Origin: Mnemiopsis leidyi
Taxonomy: Eukaryota > Ctenophora > Tentaculata > Lobata > Bolinopsidae
NCBI GenBank assembly: GCA_000226015.1
Contig: JH153861.1
Coordinates: forward strand, 18,434 to 38,941
Direction of reading: 5' to 3'
Length of the DNA stretch: 20,508 nt
Shown here: piece by piece, positions 1 to 11,500 of the stretch
Layout: every line of letters starts with the position of its first letter
How positions within the stretch are numbered: the first letter of the stretch is position 1
The notes under the pieces: model-generated
Databases searched by the model: none
The model's input: only the letters and a program-made list of their open reading frames with translations
Told to the model about the DNA's origin: nothing
Translations under genes and position numbers: made by a program

Positions 1-282
1 AGATGAACACTAGAACTAGAAGGTTTCTTGTTTTACGAGTCAAACATAAACTTTGATTAACATTTCTTTCTACTATAACCTTTTGCAAATCACTTTCTCC
101 GAGTTTGACGTGATCTTTCATTTGAATCATTCAGTCTAACTCTAAGTTTCCTTAAATACTTTTTTGATCTGTGTATTAACGTTTTTCGATGTTTTTATTT
201 ATTAAGTTTTTACCTTTTTGGTATTTTTAAAGGGTGACTTTCTTATATGTCTGACATTACATTAATGTAATAAGACGTTCTA

Positions 283-320
283 ATTCGTTATTCGTAATTC
301 GTTATTCGTTATTCGTTACA
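283..320. repeat. Heptamer microsatellite (TTCGTTA)n
   Basis: About five imperfect copies of a 7-base unit TTCGTTA lie here in non-coding AT-rich DNA. Nothing else is recognisable in bases 1-400: no open reading frame of interest, no RNA gene and no clear element ends. Confidence 0.8.
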
Positions 321-400
321 TTAAAAAATTTATGGTAAAAGTCTAATATAATTGAGTAAGATCCCTGAAGTGGGTTAATTTGTTGTTAATTCCTGTTAAT

Positions 401-474
401 ATAGTAGTGTTACCGGAATGGTTTAATTTTATAGTAGTGTTGCTGAAATGGGTTAGTTTTATAGTAGTACGATA
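401..474. repeat. 30-bp minisatellite, about 2.5 copies
   Basis: The sequence ATAGTAGT recurs at 401, 431 and 461, exactly 30 bases apart, and the intervening bases are similar. No coding content was seen. It is one of many short tandem duplications in this window. Confidence 0.8.
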
Positions 475-579
475 TTGGAGAGTAAAAAAGAAAAAGACCG
501 CGTTGTGATTGATACTTAAGTTACTCTATCCTAGAGAAGAATTGAAATATACCAAAAGGAACTTATGGTATGTTAAGAG

Positions 580-690
580 TCCGCGATGAGGGAGAAGGGG
601 CGATCAAAGACCGCCGAGGCGAGAACGGGGATGAAAGTGAGAAAGCAGGAGAATGAGAGTGACCGAGAGCGAGAGTGGGAACGAGAATAA
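580..690. repeat. Purine-rich low-complexity tract
   Basis: The plus strand is strongly G/A-rich here (GAGA, GCGAG and GGGAA runs) inside otherwise AT-rich DNA. I see no open frame or RNA fold that explains it. It may be an unidentified transposon piece; the LINE relic starts less than 200 bases further on. Confidence 0.5.
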
Positions 691-869
691 TCCAGTCCAA
701 GTGCGTCGGGATATTTATTTCCCAGGTCAATTTACTCAGGTTTCGTTATCTTGATTACGATCTAGATTGGGGATTAATGCATCGAGAGTGTTGATGAGTC
801 GCTAGACGTAGTGATTGGTCAAGTGCATAACTCCGCTGAAGATCGTCCTTATCAGCTGTTCTTCTCATT

Positions 870-1300
870 AATTTGGGCTATAACGAGAGAGTTATCTCGT
901 TTGCGTAGTTTCCGCTAATTATCTCTTGCATTATTCCGCTAATTATCTCTTGCATTAATGGGGTAATGGATCGTGGCATCATTCTGTAAGGGAGAAGCGT
1001 GGTAGTGAGATCTCGGAGGTAAGATCGACCTAAAGGCTTTGGAAAGTGAAATCCGCCCGTTCTCACATATATCAAGCTGCAGAGCATCATGATCCTCCCA
1101 TGTTCTAATTTGGCGCCAAATTTTAGTGTCATCTGCATAAAGTTTCTGTTATCGATAAAAAGGACAAATAATAGGACCCCATGGACCCCATCGGGACCTG
1201 CTGCTTTATTACGTTTTACCTCCTTTAAAAATTTCCTTACTTTTCGAAAATTTAAATCCACATTAAATTGAAATCCACATTAAATCGAATTCCACATTAA
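870..1300 (-). pseudogene. Decayed non-LTR retrotransposon (CR1/jockey-like) reverse transcriptase fragment
   Basis: Read on the minus strand, this encodes pieces of a LINE reverse transcriptase. The palm-entry motif KAAGPDGV is present, with its GPDG codons at 1198-1187, followed by a hydrophobic FVLFID segment. A YADD catalytic motif, followed by TKIW, lies at 1139-1128 in a different frame. Only 48 bases separate GPDG from YADD, whereas an intact enzyme has over 100 residues between them, so a large internal part is deleted and the frame is shifted. A 24-base tandem duplication (about 911-957) and three copies of a roughly 17-base unit (about 1253-1303) further erode it. No endonuclease domain or element ends were found. 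It is a dead copy. The assignment to non-LTR RT is firm; the clade is a guess. Confidence 0.75.
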
Positions 1301-1600
1301 AGCTAGAATCATTGCTAAAATCTATGTCTATGTCTAGCTGGAAACAGCAGAGAACTGGTCACACAAAATTCATTGAATAGCTCACTTTGGCCAATAGGGT
1401 TATTTCTAAATCTTGACCCATAATTCACAGTCTCTGGGACATGAGAACTCGAATTTGATAATTGTTATTATTTGCATCTAATATTTTTTATTATTAGAAT
1501 TGTTATTTGTAGAATGAAATTGGTCAATCAAATCAACACATTTTTATAAATTTAACCATGATAAAGTTAAGGTACAAAATACAATTTCTTAAATTTGGTT
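1301..1600. other. Non-coding stretch, no feature seen
   Basis: AT-rich DNA between the LINE relic and the acceptor repeats of the large plus-strand gene. It probably lies in the intron or 5' flank of that gene. I searched for a signal-peptide exon ending after the first base of a codon and found no convincing candidate. Confidence 0.5.
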
Positions 1601-1807
1601 GTGAATAACTGGAGCAATAAATTTCAACCATTATCCACAGTAACCTACCAAATAAAAGTAAATAACTGAAGCAATAAATTTCCACCATTATCCGCAGTAA
1701 CCTACCAAATAAAGGTGAATAACAGGAGCAATAAATTTCCACCATTATCCACAGTAACCTACCAAATAAAAATGAAAATATCCGCAGTAACCTACCAAAT
1801 AAAGGTG
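1601..1807 (+). repeat. 57-bp tandem array carrying duplicated splice acceptors
   Basis: A 57-base unit is repeated and ends in a shorter 33-base copy. Each copy contains a C(A/G)CAG acceptor followed by TAACCTACCAAATAAA, the start of the PLAT-like exon. The acceptors end at 1640, 1697, 1754 and 1787, so spacings are 57, 57 and 33, all multiples of three. From the acceptor at 1640 the frame meets TGA after about eight codons. The copies at 1697, 1754 and 1787 are all open into the PLAT exon. The last copy gives the shortest N-terminus and is taken here as the default exon start. Confidence 0.85.
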
Positions 1808-2572
1808 AAAATATCGGACAACTCCGGAGCGGGAACAACAGATTCGCAGTACGTCAAAGTCAAAGGAACTTCTGGGGAAACTGACGAGGCGCAGTGCAGT
1901 GGCGACTTTTCCAGCCAGAATTCAGAAGTCACGTGCAGCTTCACCAGCGACAGCAACATCGGACACTACGATTGTGTTTCATGGAGAACTGGTGGCACTG
2001 ACAGCTTCTCTTTTTCGAAGGTGCTTTGCAGCAATTTCGGATGTGTCGGATTTATCTTTAAATCTTAAGCTTTTTCACGCGTTAACTTTTATCTTAACAC
2101 TTTGAATTTCCCGCACTTTCGTTCGGCCAATCAAAATCGAGGAACGCTTACACGTGCTAAAACGATATGTGAACTGTGAACCTTCCCCAAAAAAACTTTT
2201 TCTGATAATCCAGTGTTGCACTTTAATTCCTTTAAGAGCTTACAACTCCTTTATCAGGGCTTTTGAAACAAAATTAATGTGCGACTAGCAGTGCAGCATT
2301 AAGTTTGAATCATACTTCACACTATTTTAAATCACGGAATAGATTTGTTTCTTGCTGGTCGCTTAATACATTATTTTAACAATTAAAGTGAATTCTAAAT
2401 AACTTTCAGATTGAGGTGTCTATTAATGGTGTAGAACAATTAAAGTGAATTCTAAATAACTTTCAGATTGAGGTGTCTATTAATGGTGTAGCACAGCCTA
2501 ACTACTTACCGGATAACGCTAATGGTTATGAAACTCTGGGGAGTAGCGAAACAAAAGAATTTTGCATCGGAA
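1788..2572 (+). CDS. Exons 1-2 of the receptor gene: PLAT/LH2-like domain
   Basis: Two exons (1788-2020 and 2467-2572) joined in phase 0 encode about 112 residues. The first strand reads TYQIKVKISDNSGAGTTDS, like the TYxVxVxTGdxxGAGTdA opening of PLAT domains. Next comes YVKVKG, a central DSFSF segment, and then IEVSINGV with a closing KEFCIG that resembles the last strands of lipase-type PLAT domains. PLAT folds usually bind membranes, lipids or partner proteins. Here it would sit at the far N-terminus of the ectodomain. The donor at 2021 (GTGCTT) is weak. Both acceptors are duplicated (see the repeats). The PLAT call rests on motif resemblance only; a different beta-sandwich is possible. 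Confidence 0.55.
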
Positions 2573-5500
2573 GTAAGTATGAACCATAATTATTGCATTG
2601 GAAGTTAGTATGAACCATGATTATTGCCCGTAAAACATATTGCTGGTAGAAAGAATCAATAAGACCATCTTCTCTGTAGTGTACCAATAATTGCAATTAA
2701 AAGTCTATATTTCAAAAGTATAGTACTATTACCAACAAAAAATCGGAGAAACCCAAAGTACAAAAATTCGTCATAGTCCTTACTTCTCAGTTGCAACAAT
2801 AACACCGGAAACAGAAAACCTTTACACGATGAAGAACGATCACGTCATCACGTGCGCACTGGCCCACCTTAGAGAACCAGCGGTAGGCGTCAGCTGGACC
2901 ACCAACACCAAGACAAACAACGTCTACAGCCCTCAAGACGGGACTCATTCTGCCACTACCTTCGAGCAGAAGTCCACCCTGGCGTTGTCCAGCGCTCAAC
3001 TAACCGCTTTGAAAGTGGTGTCGGATACTGTTGTCTTCACTTGTAAGGTGAAGGTGGGAGAGACGACTATTTCTGCAACGCAGACCATCAATCTGTTCAC
3101 ACCTAGTAAGTTTGAGTATTTTTTAGATTTTATGTGATTATGAAATAAGATTAATCCCTGCAACATTATATGATTACAAACAATTCACACTTTAATAGAG
3201 TAATGGGTATGCATTGGATTTATAAAAGTAAACTATCAACCTTTACAGGCGTTGAAATATCTCCAACTTCATCGACAATCTACACTGTAGACACCCACAC
3301 AATCAACTGTGCTATTAAGGAGGTTCTGACCCAGACCAACGTGGAATGGACTACCACAAACACCGCCAGCATCACCCTCAACAAAAACTCGGGCACCCTC
3401 ACAGCAGGGAAAACCCAGGCTGCCAGTCTCAGTCTGTCCAGTGCAGACCTGGTGGCTCTGAAAGCAGCTGGAGACAGTAATCCCGAAACCACATACACTT
3501 GTAAGATAACTGTTGGTACTGGCAACACAGTCTTCACTGCGACACAGGCTTTGAACATCTACACTCCAGGTACTGACTGTCATCCCTCTTGCCTCTTGCC
3601 TCTTGCCTCTTGCCTCTTGCCTCTTGCCTCTTGCCTCTTGCCTCTTGCCTCTTGCCTCTTGCCTCTTCCCTCTTCCCTCTTCCCTCTTCCCTCTTCCTTC
3701 TTTTGAATAGTAAAATGACTATTTGTATTAATTGCAATTCTGTTCCGTACGAGTATCAAGCTCACATAGAACCAACTAAAATCTCTGCTTTTTTCAGCGG
3801 TTTCCATAGCAACGGCTACTGCCACAGTCTACTCCGTGGACTCTCATTCAATAGACTGTGTTATAAGTGACATACCCAGTCAGATTTCTGGCGTTGTCTG
3901 GACAACCGCAACCAGCGTATCCAGTCTGGGACTTGCTCCTCAGGATGGTGTCATATCGGGAACCAGCCAAACCTCAAAACTCACTCTTTCCCCTACACAG
4001 CTTGGAAAACTCAAGATAGCTGGAGCTAGCAACCCTGCTCATGTATTCACCTGCAAGATAACTGTGGGGACCAGCAATCAGGTGGTCACTGCTACCCAAA
4101 CTGTCAGCATATACACTCCAGGTAAAATTTCAGCATATACACTCCAGGTAAACTGTTTTTTCTCTTTTAGGAGACTGTTTGTTCTTCCTAAGAAAAATTC
4201 CAACGTTTTGAACGTTTTTGTAATACGGTGTCATACTGTCTTCATTTCAGTTGCCGCTATCTCTCCAACTTCGGCTACCTTGATGTCTGTCGATACTCAC
4301 TCCATCAACTGTGTTCTGAGTGACCTTCCAAGCCAGTACACCGGTGTGCAGTGGATTTCAGGGACGACTGTGACAGATCTGGCGCTGGCACCTCAAGATG
4401 GGACCATATCAGGGAATACCCAAACCTCAACATTGTCCCTGTCAGCTGCTCAGTTGGCTAAACTAAAAAGAGCTGGCGGAAACAACCCTTCACGTGTTAT
4501 AACATGCAAGATAGCTGTTGGAAAACAAAATACGCCTATCACGGCTATTCAGACCATCAGTGTCTACACCCCCGGTAAGACGATTCATCAGATATTTATC
4601 AGATTGTTCATTTTGGAATCAGATATTGTCGTTTGATAGTTTATGAAAAATAGAGTTAAATCATAATGAATAATAAGTTTGAATTTAAGCTTGTCCTTTC
4701 TTTCAGCTGTTGCAATTTCTACCTCTTCGGCGGTGGTTTATTCCATGGACTCTCACACCATATCGTGCGTCATTTCCGACATCCCGACTCAGATAAGTGG
4801 TGTACAATGGATTTCAGGGACAAATGTCGCTTCTTTAGGACTAAGTCCTCAAGATGGCATTATTTCTGGAACCTCCCAAACTTCAACTTTGACCCTCTCC
4901 AGTGCTCAGTTGGTGCAACTTAAAACAGCAGGGGGTAGTAATCCTGCCCATGTTTTCACATGTAAGATCACAGTGGGAACCAGTAACACTCCCTTGCAAT
5001 CAACTCAGACTATTAGCATTTATACTCCGGGTAAGTGGTTGTAGTTTTTTGAAATGTTTAATTCTTCTAAGTAAAGGGTGATAACACGTGGTGTGTATGC
5101 AACATGTATAATTATGTGGAATAAAATTGACCAATATTTCTTGAAAGGAGATGCAAATATTGAGCGGTTTAAAGAGGTTGAGACTGAGATAAAACGAATT
5201 AATCTTTTACACATTTTGCCATTTCTAAACATGGCCCTCCCTTACAGCTGCAACGATTACACCTACCACTGCAAATGTGTTCACGATGGACACACACTCG
5301 ATAAACTGCGTTCTAAGCGACCTGCCCGCCCAAGTTACTGGGGTACAATGGACAACCAGCTCGAACACGGGAAACGTGTACAGCCCCCAGGATGGCACCA
5401 TTTCGGGAACATCTCAAACCTCCACTCTTTCCCTTTCAAGTGCTCAGCTAGCAAACCTCAAGATTGCCGGGGATTCAAGTACTTTTACATGCCAGATAGT

Positions 5501-8500
5501 TGTCGGGTTACAGAAAACCGCCGTGTCAGCCTCACAGACCATAACTCTCTTTAAACCTGGTGAGTCTTGGAAGAATATACTTATGTCATTTTGACCTGAT
5601 CACCTTTAATCATTCTTTACAATTAAGATTCCCCTCAAAAAATCGCATTTAAAACGTTTATATCATCACATTTTTAGATATCAAAAGTCATCATGGTTGC
5701 ATCGTTTCAGTCGATCGTTATGCATTGTAATTCAAAGTTAAAACCACCAAGCTGTAAATGCTATATAGGATCACAACCCAAACCAAACACTTTTCAGCTG
5801 CTGCGATATCTCCAGCGGTCGTTGATCTAATCAACGGGAACTCACACACAATCAGCTGCGTGTTCAGTGACCTACAACAAGGCCTTACAAGTGTACAATG
5901 GACAACCTCAACAACCACCAACAACGTCTACACATCCTCAGAGGGAGGATTTGCCTCTAAATCCCAAACTTCCACCCTAGCCCTGTCAACCTCCCAGATA
6001 AGTTCTCTGAAGGCTGCCGGAGCTTCCCACACTTTTACCTGTACCGCCACACTTGGAGCATCCAACACGCCCATCCAGGCAGTGCAGAGGATAAACATCG
6101 CTTTCAGAGGTGAGATTTTTGTGTATGTTTGAAATCGGAAGAAAGTACCCATCTATCTATGTAGCAATATATCGAAGAATCGAAGTTGTGACCTGCTGTT
6201 CTTTATTTATTTATTTAATCGTATGTACCGCGGCTGTCTGAGATATTTTCAGCTGTTTTGGTGACTTCACATTTGAGTGCTGTGGCGTTGTGGTTGCCGT
6301 GAGTCTGATATTTACAACGTGATGTTTACATAACTACATTAGGAGAAATGTATGTGAAGCCTAATTTCTGAGCAACAGTGAAACTTCAAACTAAAGCTGA
6401 TTTCATACAAAAATTTAATCTGCTTACAAATGTATACTTAGCCATTTTACTATTATGGGGCACTTAAAAACTTTCTAAACTCATACTTACAAGGTTAAGA
6501 AAGGTTTGCTGCCGTCAGGTTTCGCTGCCATGCTCTGCAACACTTTTCTGCTCTGATACTTCCAGACTCTAATCCTTCAACGTTTCAGACTGCACACTTC
6601 CAAGTGTCGACAAGATCAGTCTCCTGAACGGTGCTGCCCTGAAACACGACAACTTCATCTCCAACCTGGCCTGTGACCAGTCCAGCAAAGCAGGATCACC
6701 AAATCTGCTAATTGGAGGAACCAAGGTGACGTGTAACGATGGAACTCTGCAATATACTGGAAAGTCGGCTTATGAACCACGTTGTTTAGGTAGGCGACTA
6801 CTTGATGTCTGGAGACAGAGTTTTGTTATTTTTGCGTGACATCAGCTTCCTCCTTATGTTTATATATAAATGGTCCTTATGTTTATATAAAAATGGTGAG
6901 ACAAAATGCGAGGAATTATTTTACTTAATTTAAAGCATTTATGCTTCAAATTCAGTAAAATGATTCCTTGGATTTTGTCTCACCATTTTTATAGCTATAA
7001 ATAATTGAGTTTATTTCAAGTTCAAATAACTTAACGAATATTTCAGGAAGTAAGTAACCGAGGCTTAGCGTGAGTTTTATTTTGGTAATTTTTCCACACT
7101 TATTAGTATCTAAGTAGTAAGTAGTATGAGCCTCTGCAGCACTTGCAATATAAGACTAAAAGTGAAATTCGTAGTTTCTAGATGTTTAAGAGCGCCATCA
7201 GGCAATCTCATACCCAAGTTAAAACAAAAAATAAGTGGAAAACGGAATAGCGAGAAGCGATATGTGACCAGATGCAAATATTATTCTCTATCATTGTAGA
7301 GAAAGGTATTTGGGGAAAATTCGCAAATTCTAACCAATCTGAAGATAGAACGCACTTTTTCTAGCTCATTGGCCAAAATTTGTGACAACTCCTCAAACTG
7401 CCTTTCTCTATTGATCTTAGTAACTTATTTGAGATTTTTACAGTGGACGATAATATGGCTGATAATCAGCGGATACTTCTTGGGTCAACTGCTGAAGTGG
7501 AATGCAAACTTGGACCTACACCTTTCATAATAAATTCAATAACTTTGAAAATTGGTGACAAAACAGTAGGAGTCAGCAACACACCAACAGCAGTAAAGGG
7601 GTCTGCAGCACCAGGTGGGTTAAACATTAAACAAAAATATAATTTCAAACTTTACTTATTTTATATGGGTTCAACATTGAACAAAAATATAATTTCAAAA
7701 ATACATTGATTTTATACATGGGTTAAACATTAAACAGCGAATGATAATATAGCTAAGTTTTTCAAACTTCACGTTACATACACACTGTACAAGCCATTAC
7801 AATATCCTCCTGCAGGTACCGCTACGAGCTCCTGTCCCCCCACCCACCCTTACTCCTACAAGAGCGGGGCAGACTGCTGTGCTCACCCAACAGAGGGTGT
7901 AGACAGCAGCACTCCTGGTTGTGATGGAGGTCCCATCGGGTTTGACAGTCCCTGTTGTCTTAAAGCTGAGTCCGTATCATGCCCATCTGTTGCTACTGCA
8001 CCTTGCAGGAACTACGGTAATGTTTATAATTTCTATCTCCCTTAACTTTTTCATCGATTGTGCAATGTCTAGGCCAAGTCTAATTTATGCACGCCAGATA
8101 GTCATATAATTTAATCATATATACTGATATAGTGATTCAGTGTTGTCGAAAATTGTGAAGAGTACAAATTGGCTAACAAGTTCTATTTTCTAGGCATGAT
8201 GCCGGAAACAGGAGTCTACTCCAGCAAGTTCTCCGTAACTGGTAGTGAGGACATAAACGGCAAAGACGTGTCTTGTTCTTACACAGTGAAGGACTATGGG
8301 TACTCTGAAACAACCAGAATCGTCCAATCGTATGTCATTGGTGAGTGATGATTAACTTTTGTTTTATCAACCACGATGAAGCACGTCAGGTGACAGATCA
8401 AGACAAACTGGAAGTTTTGTAACCATATAGTCCCGAAACAACAGTTTCTCTGAGAGGATATCATATCATATCAAATCTTAACAGCTTAGTATCATTAATT

Positions 8501-11500
8501 CATTATGTAGAATTGATTAGTTGTTACATTTAAGGACAGGGCGTTCAAGGTAATATTTAAACTTAACTTCTTAAGGATTGTCATGTTGATCCTAAAAATT
8601 AATAGATCTTTAACCAGCTAACAACTACAGGAATTGTGTCACACAAGTTCGAATTCCCTGGCAGTTACTTTGAAAGTGATGCTCTAGGAGGAAACTTCTC
8701 GGAAGATGCCACACTTTATTTCGAGGTAAAAATAAATATAATAGTTCTTTTTTCAATTCATTATTGATGCGCTCAATGCATGTGTTCTTACTAAAGCAAA
8801 TTGTGCTAAAAAAGAAACCTTTAAAAATTCAGATATCAGGAAAATTACAAAACCCTTGACGGAGATTGTCATCCTAGGTTCTAGTTGCTGATAGTGTGGT
8901 TAGCGTAGGAGCTACTTGGAAGAGTAATACTGATGCTCAAGGAGCAGCGATAGCTTGGACTAGTTCATGGGTTAGAAGCGGATCTCAGATCGGCATGAAG
9001 GTAAGTTATGTAATAACACTTACAACCTATAGAGAACGGTATATCAGGGGAGGAGTCTCAAATTTTCGAAGGGTTGAAACCTCATTTTCCATAATTAATC
9101 GGCCCTTATTTAGTTCTTGGTATAATACCCTCAAAATAAATTAATCATTTTGAAATAAAATTGAACAATTATTTCAGCAATTGTTCAAATCTGCAGTACC
9201 CGAAGCCCTCAAGAAAGTTGGAACTGTTACTTTCACTGCTAAATATTCACAAAATGCTGAAGCCTCCTCTCAGTTCGTGCTGCCAGTAAAACGTAAAGAT
9301 ATTTTCAGTACTGTTTTTGTAATTAGGTATCAGTAAAATTATTGGATTAAACGACATTCGTTGTAGAACAATACGTTATTAATATTATTGGATGATGATT
9401 GGAAAATGATTGGAAAGAATGAAAGTTTTCGAAATTTTGGACGTATCATGAATTAAAATTTTATAAATTAGTTTCAGAAAAATTATTGAGTAGAATTATA
9501 CTATTTTTAGAATAACTTTTCAGAATTCTGTAAAATATCGGATCTGCAAGCTGTCGATCGAGGAACTTGGAGTCCAGCTCTAAAGGTGGACTTTATGGGC
9601 TTCGCAACTCTGAGTTGTAATGAAGATTCGTATATCGAGGGTAACGCTCTAACACAGTGCAGAGGAAAATTCGGGACAGACGAGAGCGAATTTGATGTGA
9701 AAACTTATCCAAAATGTATCGGTAAGATATTCGTGTTCTTTGAAGTAAGAATTTCTCCTTACTACAGAATCTAGAAGACAAAACATCTTTAAAATTTCAT
9801 TTCAAATTAATTCCCTTATTTTTAGAGAGAAAGACTGAATTGAAATGTGGAGACCTGAAAGATACTCCAAACGGTTCTATCCTTTTCAAGGATGGCAACA
9901 CTGCGTACTACGCATGTGACTATGGTTACCGATTAGTTGGAGACGCTCAGGTTAATATATTATCCCTGACAGAACTTTTACTTAACGGTATTTCTTGTTT
10001 GTTTGTAGCCCTAACCGGGCTGGCAATTAATTGGCCTTAAAATGTAAATACATATTTATTAAAGTACAATAATGAAAGGATCTCTATGTAAATAAATATA
10101 AAAAACGAATTCCCAGTCGGGGCACATAAATCACATGTGACTGAACATGATTTTGGTGATTACTTTTTTTAAGTACTATTTACTATAAGGGTGCTTGTGC
10201 CGTGGTTACTAGGGTAATTGAGGTAGTGCTCAAATTTTGACAGTCGCTTTTAAAAGGCCGCTTGCCATTATTGTGAAATTAGTTCGATTTCCACTTTTAT
10301 CCCTTTTAAGGACTACACATGTGATTCACAAACAGGACAGTGGTCCATTGTAACAACCGAAAATCCGAACGGCGATCCACCCCAGTGCCAGAGTGAGTTT
10401 ATGACAAAGATATGTTAGATTTAATAGTAGTAAAGATTTAATTATTTGCAAATCTTGTGAATCTATGTTAGGTGTCGAACTTAAAATTGGGTTTATCTGC
10501 CAAAGTTCGGATATGCTTATAATCCGACTGCATCAATCCTTGTTCAATGCAAAATGAATTTAAAAGTTTCCAGTACTAACACCAGTGTGTGATGGGACTG
10601 TTAACAAAACAACACAATTAATTTTTTATTCCGGATCCTCTAAATCAAGAAATCGTTTTATCTGGTTGGATATTCTGACCTGACTCACTGAGTTTTGTAC
10701 CGCGTAATCCCTTCAATCACCTGATATAACCTGAATACACTTTCAGTACTCATAACTGCGACATCAAGGAAAGCAAATCTCGAGCTGTCATTCAAATCAA
10801 CAAGTCCGCTAGACTGCCAAAATCCAACGACAAGAACTATACTTCAAGATGGACTCAAAACCACCCTGGAGACACAGGCAAAGATTACGTGCACAACGTC
10901 TTCAGAGTGCAGTTTAGAAGGGTTCACTTGTTCGTATGATGCTGCAACAACTGAAGTCGACATGGACTTTGTCTTAAGACAGACACAAAATCTAGCAGAC
11001 AAAGGCGTGCTCGATCGTGATGTGGCGAAAATACAATCCAGCATAAGCACGATGGAATACCAAATAGGAAGCACCCGAAAACGTGAAGCTATCACATTAT
11101 CACAGGGATCAGTGAAGAAAACTGAGACAACCACAACTTGTCCGGCCAACTCAGTGACGATAAACAACGAGTGTACGGAATGTCCGGCAGGGTACGGAGT
11201 CAACTCCGCCCAGGACAAGTGTGAGATATGCGACTACGGGTCCTGGAGTCCAGGAGGGTACATGACCTGCACACCCTGCCTCAGTTCCTCCCTCACCACC
11301 CAACTGAGAGGGTCTACTAACGCGCTCAACTGTATCGCGCGGAGTGAAGTGTGTGTGGTGGGTGGTAAAGAGTCTCTTAATGGTGCTCTTGTACCTCCAA
11401 CAGGATCTAGAGTGTTACAGAGCACCACCGTCACTGCTGTCTGTCCTGATGGGTCTAATCAGGAGTTTGGAGTCAGCGATCAGTTCCTTTGCAGTCAGGA

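Noticed and set aside
181..240. An ATG followed by a Phe/Leu-rich stretch considered as the missing receptor signal-peptide exon.
   Set aside because: The possible donor gives the wrong phase (2 rather than 1), and a stop follows quickly.
3534..3870. Overlapping open frames on both strands around the heptamer satellite, giving Leu/Ala/Ser or Arg/Gly/Lys/Glu repeats.
   Set aside because: They are artefacts of the CCTCTTG repeat, which has no stops in any frame; the true exons end at 3569 and restart at 3798.
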